Shown piece by piece: positions 1-6,322 of a stretch of DNA of 6,434 bases. Source of the DNA: Victivallales bacterium. GTDB lineage: Bacteria; Verrucomicrobiota; Lentisphaeria; Oligosphaerales; Oligosphaeraceae. The DNA lies in contig JAFRLP010000639.1 in the NCBI GenBank assembly GCA_017431185.1, forward strand, positions 1-6,434. The letters are read 5' to 3'. Position numbers and translations under genes: made by a program. The first letter of the stretch is position 1. Every line of letters starts with the position of its first letter. The notes beneath the pieces were generated by a model, which was given only the letters and a program-made list of their open reading frames with translations, had not been told where the DNA came from and did no database searches.

Positions 1-396
1 AGTCAGCAGCACGTCGCCGACGTTGCCCTCGCTGAAGACGACAGTGACGGCATCGGAAGCCGTGTCGGTGCCTTCCGCGAAGGCAGTGCCTGGCCCCGAG
101 ACAGACCATTTCATGGTGATGCTGAAGGATGCCTCGTCGTCATCGTCATCGTTGTTTTCCTGCTCATTCTCCTCATTCGGCTCGTCATCTGGCTCGTCCA
201 GATATTCGTAGTGATAGTCTATCTGGAAACTTGCAGTGTAGTCCTGCATGAAGGAAGGATAGTCGGGGGGAATGACCAGTGTGTGCTCGTGCGCACCGGA
301 AATTCTGACATTGGAGATGTCGGCAACGGTGTATTTCACCGTCTTGCCATACACGAGCATGACCAGGAAAAGCAATGGGATGAGAATCTTTTTCAT
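1..396 (-). CDS. Secreted protein with acidic linker, N-terminal part (3' end outside window)
   Basis: The minus strand is open from an ATG at 396-394 to the window edge, giving 132 codons without a stop. The protein begins MKKILIPLLFLVMLVYG, a clear signal peptide with two lysines and then a hydrophobic core, so export is expected. Residues 18-66 look beta-rich. Residues 67-88 form a strongly acidic, low-complexity run (Asp, Glu, Asn, with five consecutive Asp at 83-87), probably a flexible linker or a cation-binding stretch. From about residue 89, the pattern MKWSVSGPGTAFAEGT followed by TVVFSEGNVGDVLLT resembles an Ig/PKD-like beta-sandwich repeat of bacterial surface proteins; this is from memory and not a search. 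The gene is divergent from the large TPR gene. No strong Shine-Dalgarno precedes the ATG, only a weak GGG. Function is unknown. The coding call is strong because the signal peptide sits exactly at the start of a frame that stays open. Confidence 0.82.
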   Translation of the reverse strand, partial: MKKILIPLLFLVMLVYGKTVKYTVADISNVRISGAHEHTLVIPPDYPSFMQDYTASFQIDYHYEYLDEPDDEPNEENEQENNDDDDDEASFSITMKWSVSGPGTAFAEGTDTASDAVTVVFSEGNVGDVLLT

Positions 397-515
397 TTAG
401 ATACCCGTGTTAAAAAGGATGCTGGATGTTTGAAAACACTGGACTATGACGCGACACTCAAAGACGGAAAAAAGTATTTTCTGAAGACATGGATGGCAAA
501 AATACAATATCGGTT

Positions 516-521
516 TATAAT
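516..521 (+). promoter_or_regulatory. Perfect TATAAT, possible -10 box for the rightward TPR gene
   Basis: TATAAT lies in the divergent intergenic region about 90 nt upstream of the proposed ATG at 611. No convincing -35 sits 16-18 nt upstream (ATGGCA occupies that place). It overlaps the -10 candidate of the opposite strand, so it may simply be the symmetric AT-rich core of a divergent promoter region. Confidence 0.25.
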
Positions 522-547
522 ATGGCAGTTGTCCTTTGATTTGTCAA
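517..547 (-). promoter_or_regulatory. Possible promoter for the leftward secreted-protein gene
   Basis: On the minus strand a perfect TTGACA (547-542) is followed by TATTAT (522-517), a 19-nt spacer. The spacing is longer than the ideal 17, so the call is tentative. It would give a leader of about 115 nt before the ATG at 396. The -35 element lies inside the 13-bp palindrome at 538-550. Confidence 0.35.
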
Positions 548-550
548 ATC
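538..550. repeat. 13-bp perfect palindrome in the divergent promoter region
   Basis: GATTTG-T-CAAATC has perfect 6-bp arms around a single central base. It overlaps the minus-strand TTGACA and lies between two divergent genes, a position that suits an operator controlling one or both. No regulator is known to bind it, and a short AT-rich palindrome can arise by chance. Confidence 0.35.
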
Positions 551-610
551 ATTTTTTAGCAAACTCCTATTTTGCCAATGAACACTGTCTGGAGAATCGG
601 TAATTTATCA

Positions 611-3604
611 ATGGAGGCAGCGTTTGCGTCCCTTTGCTTGCACACCCCGCGAAAAACGTTGTATTCCCTGGGAGTGATAATCATGCTTGCATGTGGTGTT
701 GTGGGGGGAGATGCGCTCACGGAACAGCCTCTGGAGAAGCAAACAACCTTGGCGCAGGATACTGGCGTTGTGGAAATTGCCTGTGAGGCATCGCTGGCGG
801 ACATCAATGCATGGCTTGCCCAGAAGAAATATGAGCAGGTGCTTCCAGTTGTGGAACAGTGGGGGCGAAAGCTGCCTTCAGGATTGGCTGAACGCGTCCG
901 TCTGATTATGCTGGGCAAGTGTCTTCTTGGCCTCAAGCGGCACGATGAGGCGGTGGACTGTTTGCAAAAAGCGTGCAATGCCGAGCCAGAGGCCCTGGAC
1001 GCGGCTGCCGTCGAGGCTTGCACTCTTCTGGGCTTTGCCTATGCGCAACAAAAACAAACGGAAAGGGCGAAACAGATGTGGTTCAAGGCTGCGGAAATGA
1101 CCCCCTTGGTTGAATTAAAGACACTTGGACTGAAGAAATCTCCGACCTATTTTCTCAACCGTGTTTCGCTGGGAGGCACAGAACGTGAACTGGCTGTCGC
1201 CTGGGAAAGAATTGCCGCCTTGCACCAGGAGTACGGTGACAGGCTCTCGCAGACTGATGCCATGCTTCAGCGGCTTGCTCTCGCGGCGAATTTTCCTGGC
1301 ATGCGGCAACTGGCCGTGGAGACAGGAAGGCTTCTGCTGGAATGCGACAACCCGAACCTGGCCTCCACTCTGTTCCTCCGCGCCCTGGACACGGGGCTTG
1401 ACAGGTGCTTCACGCTGAAGGCACGGCTGGCCGAGAACCAGAGTCAGCTTAATCTGGTGGCGAAGCCCCCAACAGAGCAACTTGTCCGTGAGGCCATTTC
1501 CGGTCTCAACGAATGCCTGTCGGCTGTTTCTCCGACAGAATGTCTGCCTGTGGAACAACTTGCCGCATTCAGTGACTCTTGTTATCACGCTCTGGTCGAA
1601 ACCTATCGTCCTGACACAGGACACGGTGACACTTTTTGGGCGCTTGCCAAGACGGCAATCCCTGGCTTCTGGCGGTCGTTCTGCCTGCTTCAGGCAGCCC
1701 AGGCATATCTACGAGAAGGTTGTTTTCACCAATGTCGGCTTTGCGTCCGCCAGGCTTTGTCCAAGCCGATGGGCATTGTCGGTCAGGCTCAATTCGACCA
1801 TCTTGATGTCCTGGCCGCCGCAGGAGAAGGAAAATACCGGGAGGCTGCGAAAAAATTAGGGGGGGCTGATTTGGATGCACAGTCACTGCCTGCTTCTTCA
1901 ACACTGCTGACCTTGGCCGAATGTCAGGAAGCTGCCTTTGAGTTTTTAAAGGCAGAAAACAGCTATCGCCACTTATCTGCAAGCACCAGGTGCATCAGGC
2001 ATAAGATGGAGGCAGATTACGCCTTGAAACGTCTGGAGACGCTTCAAGGCCTGAAAACGGTCGCGGAGGAACAGCGATGCCTCTTTGTGCTTCCTGACGA
2101 TCGCTCCACACGAGGTGACTGGGCTCTTGGTTATGGACTTGAAGCATACCTGCTGGCCGCGCATGAGTTCAAACGCGACACCAACGGAGGGCTTGTCGTC
2201 GGAAGCGGTCTTAAATGCCGTTTTCGCACGACGAAGGCCACCGAGAAATCGCGCCTTTGGGTGACAAGAAAGTCGGTGGAGGATGTGTCCGCTTTGTGGA
2301 ATCCGCGCCGTGCCACCAGGACGGCCGCGAATCGCGATGATTATGGTGAGCAATATCCCATCGGCGCAGGACCTGACCTGCTGATGTCCTGTGAGGTGCC
2401 GAAGGGAACACACCTTCTGTCACTTTATTTTGTCAACGACTACAATTATTATGAAAGCAACCGCGCTTATACGGTTACTGCGACGGATGAAAACGGCCAT
2501 CTGCTTTGTGCTGTGCCTGTACGACATTTCGGCGGCGGACTCTACAAGCGGTTTGCCGTGGACGGCCCGGTAACCCTCCAGTTCAGGATGTGGCGAAACA
2601 CCTCCATCAACGTGATATTCGCGGGGGCGTTTCTGGACTCGCCTTTCCTGCCGCCAATTCCCGCATGCCTGTCCAAGGAAAATGACAGTCTGCAGAACTG
2701 CTACAACGAACTGCGGAAGGCCGTCGAGACGGCCAAGGCCGCTGACCTTCCTGTCCTGCTGGACAAGGGCAACGAGCTTTTCGAGACCATAAGCCAAAAG
2801 CACTCCCAGAAGACAAAGATGACCAGCGTTTGGATGCAGGCGAAACTGGCCTCATTCACAGGACGACCACGGGAAGGAATGCGTTTGTTGAAGCAGGCTG
2901 TCAATAACTCCAGCTCCCTTGGGGAAATCTACACGCTCATCATGGACACCTTCGCGGGACAGGAGGTTAAACAGCGTACAATCTCCTGGCTGCCGCCTGG
3001 CTGCCATGAGCTCGATGTCCTCTGGCAGACTTATTTTAGGAAATTGGCGGAGAGTGGCGAGTGCCTGGGAATAGGCGAGCTGATGCGGATGGCGCAATCA
3101 AATGACTGGCGCATTACTTCCTGCGCGATGAAGGAGGCATGGACGCTGCTGGAGAGGCAACGGAAAATGCCAGTTGGTGCGCAGTTGGCCACGGAACTCT
3201 GTATAGCGGGAAAAATCGTAGGCGAGGAGAGGGATGCCGTGGCGTTGTCGGCACTTGACGCGCTGGAGAGGAAAGCGCGTGAAACAGGCGATGCAGAGGT
3301 TCTGAAGCGCGTGGCGGACCACTTTTTAACGCTTTCCGGAAGATTGCCAATGGATACGGAACGTCTAATGGGACTATGTTCCCTGGCAAATGACAACGGG
3401 ATGCCAGAGGAAATCCTCGAAACGGCTGCCTTGCGTGTTGCGGAGTCCTTCGCGCGGAAACGCGATTTCAGAAAGGCACGAGAATGGCTGGACAAGGTAC
3501 CAGATGCCTTGCTTTCCTCTCATGGCAGACAAGTCCTCCTGAAGCGCTGGCATACCATGGAGGATGCCTTGAACAACAGAAAAAAGGACACTAAGGGAAA
3601 ATAG
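611..3604 (+). CDS. Large secreted TPR protein with a central beta-rich domain
   Basis: The product is about 997 residues. Residues 1-35 form a probable signal peptide: RK at 14-15, hydrophobic TLYSLGVIIMLACGVVGG, then possible cleavage after GDA. TPR-like helix pairs follow at about 97-126 (core LGKCLLGLKRHDEAVDCLQKA) and 136-165 (core LLGFAYAQQKQTERAKQMW), with more alpha-helical sequence to about 490. Residues 497-676 are different and beta-rich: RSTRGDW...YG (498-509), NPRR (564-567), DDYGE (576-580), LLSLYFVND (602-610) and FGGGLY (640-645). From memory this order resembles a domain common in Planctomycetes/Verrucomicrobia surface proteins; a search is needed. Residues 690-997 return to TPR-like helices and end in a lysine-rich tail. 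Probable role: periplasmic or outer-surface scaffold binding a polysaccharide or protein partner. No catalytic motif was recognised. ATG 611 was chosen because it gives a good signal peptide; ATG 578 and TTG 572 are in-frame alternatives, and ATG 683 has the best Shine-Dalgarno but would lose the signal. Expression and transport are unverified. Confidence 0.85.
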   Translation: MEAAFASLCLHTPRKTLYSLGVIIMLACGVVGGDALTEQPLEKQTTLAQDTGVVEIACEASLADINAWLAQKKYEQVLPVVEQWGRKLPSGLAERVRLIMLGKCLLGLKRHDEAVDCLQKACNAEPEALDAAAVEACTLLGFAYAQQKQTERAKQMWFKAAEMTPLVELKTLGLKKSPTYFLNRVSLGGTERELAVAWERIAALHQEYGDRLSQTDAMLQRLALAANFPGMRQLAVETGRLLLECDNPNLASTLFLRALDTGLDRCFTLKARLAENQSQLNLVAKPPTEQLVREAISGLNECLSAVSPTECLPVEQLAAFSDSCYHALVETYRPDTGHGDTFWALAKTAIPGFWRSFCLLQAAQAYLREGCFHQCRLCVRQALSKPMGIVGQAQFDHLDVLAAAGEGKYREAAKKLGGADLDAQSLPASSTLLTLAECQEAAFEFLKAENSYRHLSASTRCIRHKMEADYALKRLETLQGLKTVAEEQRCLFVLPDDRSTRGDWALGYGLEAYLLAAHEFKRDTNGGLVVGSGLKCRFRTTKATEKSRLWVTRKSVEDVSALWNPRRATRTAANRDDYGEQYPIGAGPDLLMSCEVPKGTHLLSLYFVNDYNYYESNRAYTVTATDENGHLLCAVPVRHFGGGLYKRFAVDGPVTLQFRMWRNTSINVIFAGAFLDSPFLPPIPACLSKENDSLQNCYNELRKAVETAKAADLPVLLDKGNELFETISQKHSQKTKMTSVWMQAKLASFTGRPREGMRLLKQAVNNSSSLGEIYTLIMDTFAGQEVKQRTISWLPPGCHELDVLWQTYFRKLAESGECLGIGELMRMAQSNDWRITSCAMKEAWTLLERQRKMPVGAQLATELCIAGKIVGEERDAVALSALDALERKARETGDAEVLKRVADHFLTLSGRLPMDTERLMGLCSLANDNGMPEEILETAALRVAESFARKRDFRKAREWLDKVPDALLSSHGRQVLLKRWHTMEDALNNRKKDTKGK

Positions 3605-3623
3605 CGAGCACCTGAATCCCGCT

Positions 3624-3643
3624 CCCATGAAACACAGCGTGGG
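3624..3643 (+). terminator. Weak hairpin after the TPR gene
   Basis: CCCATG (3624-3629) can pair with CGTGGG (3638-3643), with one U-G wobble and an 8-nt loop, 20 nt after the stop codon. No T-run follows, so it is not a classical intrinsic terminator. It may be an RNA-end stabilising hairpin or chance. Confidence 0.2.
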
Positions 3644-3660
3644 TTGCCGACGGTGAATAC

Positions 3661-3686
3661 GCCATTGGCATCCTAACGCAATTGCG
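3661..3686. repeat. Two short palindromes upstream of lepB
   Basis: GCCA-T-TGGC (3661-3669) and CGCAATTGCG (3677-3686) are perfect inverted repeats 7 nt apart, in the non-coding gap 95-120 nt before the lepB start. They could be operator half-sites. No known regulator motif is recognised. Confidence 0.25.
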
Positions 3687-3722
3687 AATAAAAATCGCCA
3701 GTTGAATTGATTTCCTTGGAAC

Positions 3723-3731
3723 TGTGGATAA
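3723..3731 (-). promoter_or_regulatory. DnaA-box-like site (perfect TTATCCACA)
   Basis: TGTGGATAA on the plus strand is the exact complement of the consensus DnaA box TTATCCACA. It lies 49 nt before the lepB ATG, near a weak promoter-like pair (TTGATT at 3707-3712, TAAATT at 3729-3734), so bound DnaA could influence lepB transcription. A perfect 9-mer also occurs inside the AraC gene (5897-5905), so one occurrence alone means little. Confidence 0.35.
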
Positions 3732-3768
3732 ATTTAGAGATGATTGTAACTGTTCTGAACACCATTTG

Positions 3769-3777
3769 TTGTCCACA
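3769..3777 (+). promoter_or_regulatory. DnaA-box-like site (TTGTCCACA, one mismatch)
   Basis: TTGTCCACA differs from the consensus TTATCCACA at one position. It lies 37 nt from the perfect box in opposite orientation and ends three bases before the lepB ATG. It sits inside the inverted repeat GTTGT-CC-ACAAC (3768-3779), which occupies the place where a ribosome binding site would normally lie. Confidence 0.3.
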
Positions 3778-3780
3778 ACC

Positions 3781-5139
3781 ATGCCGCTTTGGATTGTCAT
3801 ACTACTGGACATTGCCGTAATCTGGTTCTTCTTCGGCAACAACATCCTGGAACTGGTGAGCACGCCAGTGATGAAGCGTCGCCGCCGTCTCAAGGAGTAC
3901 GCCAAGCACTACCGTGCCCTGCTGGAGCGTGACCGCGACCTTCTGACCAAAGAGCAGCGCGAGAGCCTGCAAGGGCTGATTGACGAGGTGGAGACCGCGT
4001 GGAAAGGCACGTCCGAACAGGCTGCGGCCTGCCTTGCGGCCCAGGAGACCCAGGCGACGCAGAAACGCCTCCCGCCGGAAAAGAAACACACCTGGCTGCG
4101 GGAGCATTTGGAGATGGCGGTGGTCGTGCTGGCGGTGGCGTTTGGCATCAGGGCGCTGTTCCTTCAGCCGTTCAAGATTCCCACGGGGAGCATGCAGCCG
4201 ACACTGTTCGGCATACACTATGTGGCGAGCGAGAACGGCAAGGAGCCGCCGTCCTCCGCGCTGGCCCGTCTGTGGGCATACGCCAACTACTCGCAGCGCA
4301 CCATGGCTCCCGTGGTTCAGGCCAATGGCTACTTTGACCCCGACAGCGTTGAGCCAGCCCCCTCCTGGCCACTGTTCCCCAAGACCTCGTTTGCCATCGG
4401 CGATGTGCGGTACACCCTTCCTGGCACGCCAGACACTGTGCTCAAAACCTTGTCGGAGGAGGCGGGGGAGATGCGCCGTTCCCGCTTTTTCCACAATGTC
4501 AGGCTCTACCGCATCTACCATTTCCGCCAGTCGCTCGGCCAGGAGGAACGGGAGGACGGCTATTTCCGCGCGGGGGAGAAGTTGCTGAACGGCTCTTTGA
4601 GCCTGGGCGACCATCTGTTCGTCAACCGCACCAGTTTGGCCTTCCGCGAACCTCGGCGTGGGGATGTGATGGTGTTCCTGACCAGGAATCTCCGCGACCC
4701 TGACGGGACTGGCTTCGGCGGCGGCTACTACATCAAGCGCCTGGTTGGCCTGCCTGGGGATGAACTGCGCATCCGCGACCATAAGCTCTGGGTGAAGCGT
4801 CCGGGCGACTCGGATTTCCGCGAATACACCGCATCGGACGCGCCGGGCTTTGCCCGTGTCCACAGCCAGAAGGGCGGCTACCACGGCTACGCCAACATGC
4901 CCGGCACGCAGTTCCTTGCCAGCGGAGCCGATTCCTTCAAAGTGCCCGCTGGACACTATTTCATGCTTGGCGACAACAGCGAAAACAGCAAGGACAGCCG
5001 GTATTGGGGGACAGTGCCCCGCGAGAATCTCGTGGGAACCGCCTGCGTGATCTGGTGGCCCTTCACCCGCCGCTGGGGATGGGTTGACCGCTGCGAACCC
5101 CTGCCGTTTTCCTCCCCCGCCAATGTGCCTGCGCGTTAG
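3781..5139 (+). CDS. lepB: Signal peptidase I, long form with insert
   Basis: This is a membrane serine/lysine endopeptidase (peptidase family S26) that cleaves signal peptides from exported preproteins on the outer face of the inner membrane. The product is 452 residues, against 324 in E. coli and about 185 in Bacillus SipS. Span 1 is at residues 3-19, followed by basic KRRRR and a charged cytoplasmic, coiled-coil-prone region. Span 2 is at about 112-128. The catalytic Ser137 lies in PTGSMQPTLFG; box C is GDHLFVN (276-282); Lys319 lies in YYIKRLVGLPGD; box E is GDNSENSKDSRYWG (397-410). All key motifs are intact, so activity is expected. Ser to box C is about 140 residues instead of the usual 15-20, because of an insert at about 143-274 that I cannot assign. 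The start is ATG 3781: the upstream GTG at 3724 lies inside a DnaA-like site and adds a polar segment before the first span. No Shine-Dalgarno is seen. Confidence 0.95.
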   Translation: MPLWIVILLDIAVIWFFFGNNILELVSTPVMKRRRRLKEYAKHYRALLERDRDLLTKEQRESLQGLIDEVETAWKGTSEQAAACLAAQETQATQKRLPPEKKHTWLREHLEMAVVVLAVAFGIRALFLQPFKIPTGSMQPTLFGIHYVASENGKEPPSSALARLWAYANYSQRTMAPVVQANGYFDPDSVEPAPSWPLFPKTSFAIGDVRYTLPGTPDTVLKTLSEEAGEMRRSRFFHNVRLYRIYHFRQSLGQEEREDGYFRAGEKLLNGSLSLGDHLFVNRTSLAFREPRRGDVMVFLTRNLRDPDGTGFGGGYYIKRLVGLPGDELRIRDHKLWVKRPGDSDFREYTASDAPGFARVHSQKGGYHGYANMPGTQFLASGADSFKVPAGHYFMLGDNSENSKDSRYWGTVPRENLVGTACVIWWPFTRRWGWVDRCEPLPFSSPANVPAR

Positions 5140-5249
5140 GGAGTTGGCAACGGCAATTCCACCGAAAAGGTATCTATCCGGTAAACATGGAGCTTGCGCA
5201 GGCAACATGTGCGCGGCGCGTCTTCAAGGTGGTGTCCTTCCCAAGCGAG

Positions 5250-5262
5250 AAGGCATCGCCTT
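5250..5262 (+). other. Short hairpin between lepB and the AraC gene
   Basis: AAGGC-ATC-GCCTT forms a 5-bp stem with a 3-nt loop, about 110 nt after the lepB stop. There is no T-run, so it is not a convincing terminator. The 168-nt gap (5140-5307) otherwise shows no clear promoter or RNA gene. Confidence 0.15.
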
Positions 5263-5307
5263 TCGGAAAGAGAATCCTGGGCCACAACTCTGCAGCGTTG
5301 CTTTTCC

Positions 5308-6195
5308 ATGACTGAACATTTCAGAAGCCTGTATTTTTCCTCAAGGATCTTTTTTTCGCCTGATTTCCCTTGCAGCATACAGCGGATGACCCACACCTCG
5401 GACGACTACAATGAAGGCGTGCGTTGTCAAAGGGAGTTCTGGAAGATCATCTATGTCATTTCCGGCCATGGAAAGAAGATTATCAATGACCGCAAGTACC
5501 CGATGTCCCCTGGCAGCCTTTTTGTCATCCACCCCGACGACGTGACCACCTTCCAGATTGAATCCGCGGAGATTGACATCTATAACATCGTGTTCATGCC
5601 GGGATTGATTCGCGAAGGCCTCAGGGAACTCAAAAACGATTTCGGCTTCTTTGCGATTTTCGGAAATGATTTTCAGTCCTCCCCTGAGTTGCGGGAGAGG
5701 CTTTATGTGCTGGACTCAAGCAAGGAGATTGGTTCGCTGGTTCGGAAAATGGACAGGGAATATCGCCAGAAAGCCTCGAATTACCGGAATATGATTAAGC
5801 TTTATCTGCAGGCTCTCCTCATCGATATCAGTCGGCTAAGCACCATGCAGGCTCGCAGGGGAAGAAAGGAGAGCATCGTGCAGTACATCGACCATATTAT
5901 CCACACCCAATACCATGAGACATTCGACTTTGATTTCCTGGCGGCGCAAATCGGACTCAACAAGACGTACATTAGCCGTCTCTACAGCAGTTCCACAGGG
6001 AAGACCATCACCGAAACGCTCCAGCGGCACCGCTGTGAATGCGCCAAGGACATGCTGCAGTCATCTGCCAAGAGCATCTCTGAAATTTGCTATGCGTGCG
6101 GGTTCAATGACTTGAGTTATTTCTATCGTCTGTTCAAAGCCACGTTCGGGATGAATCCCGGCCAGTATCGGAAAAAATTCCGCCTGTGCAATTGA
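5308..6195 (+). CDS. AraC-family transcriptional regulator
   Basis: The product is 295 residues, a usual AraC-family length. The N-terminal part (about 1-150) has the cupin-like ligand-sensing pattern: EFWKIIYVISGHGKKIIND, then YPMSPGSLFVIHPDDVTTF. The C-terminal part (about 190-292) is the double helix-turn-helix. The first HTH is about DFLAAQIGLNKTYISRLYSS (209-228); the second contains ISEICYACGFNDLSYFYRLF (257-276), followed by KATFGMNPGQYRKKF, the conserved AraC signature. It would bind DNA and activate or repress genes in response to a small ligand, often a sugar or its derivative. Neither ligand nor target can be read here. C243/C245 and C261/C264 give a C-x-C and C-x2-C set in this domain. 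ATG 5308 was chosen because it gives a typical N-terminus; an in-frame TTG at 5194 would add 38 residues of non-homologous-looking, Arg-rich sequence. No Shine-Dalgarno is visible. The gene lies 168 nt after lepB on the same strand and converges on the next gene. Confidence 0.93.
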   Translation: MTEHFRSLYFSSRIFFSPDFPCSIQRMTHTSDDYNEGVRCQREFWKIIYVISGHGKKIINDRKYPMSPGSLFVIHPDDVTTFQIESAEIDIYNIVFMPGLIREGLRELKNDFGFFAIFGNDFQSSPELRERLYVLDSSKEIGSLVRKMDREYRQKASNYRNMIKLYLQALLIDISRLSTMQARRGRKESIVQYIDHIIHTQYHETFDFDFLAAQIGLNKTYISRLYSSSTGKTITETLQRHRCECAKDMLQSSAKSISEICYACGFNDLSYFYRLFKATFGMNPGQYRKKFRLCN

Positions 6196-6238
6196 AGTCT
6201 GCAAGGCCATTGCGAGCAGAACAGACCATGCGGGGTGC

Positions 6239-6272
6239 GGTTTGCCAAACCCGGCCCCTGTTATGAGGCCGG
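6239..6272. terminator. GC-rich hairpin pair between convergent genes
   Basis: GGTTT-GCC-AAACC (6239-6251) is followed immediately by CCGGCC (6251-6256) pairing with GGCCGG (6267-6272) across a 10-nt loop. The second stem has six G-C pairs and would fold strongly on either strand. It lies between two convergent genes, where a bidirectional terminator is expected. No T-run follows on either strand, so termination may depend on Rho or the hairpin may only stabilise RNA ends. Confidence 0.45.
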
Positions 6273-6322
6273 TGTGCCAATCACATCCTCAGTTTCAGAC
6301 TTCCTGACCTCGGGGAAATTGC

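Noticed and set aside
211..603. 130-codon plus-strand ORF overlapping the leftward secreted-protein gene
   Set aside because: It is antisense to a frame with a clear signal peptide and runs through the intergenic region; no domain pattern is visible.
683..700. Lipoprotein lipobox around the Cys in IMLAC
   Set aside because: The residues before Cys are M-L-A, which is a poor fit to the usual L-A/S-G/A-C; a standard signal peptidase I site after GDA is at least as likely.
3724..3780. GTG start at 3724 extending LepB by 19 residues
   Set aside because: The extension is polar, precedes the first membrane span, and overlaps the DnaA-like site; ATG 3781 directly precedes the span.
3605..3780. Replication origin
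   Set aside because: Only two DnaA-like boxes, no AT-rich unwinding tract, and no dnaA, dnaN or other origin-associated genes nearby.
3802..5208. A 468-codon open reading frame antisense to lepB
   Set aside because: It covers nearly all of lepB, whose catalytic motifs prove the plus frame. Long antisense frames arise in GC-rich coding sequence, and its translation shows no recognisable domain.
5194..5307. TTG start extending the AraC regulator by 38 residues
   Set aside because: The added segment is Arg-rich and unlike AraC N-termini, while ATG 5308 gives a normal family length.
5897..5905. Perfect TTATCCACA DnaA box
   Set aside because: It lies within the AraC coding frame (codons for I-I-H-T), is isolated, and is best treated as background; it also lowers the weight of the boxes before lepB.
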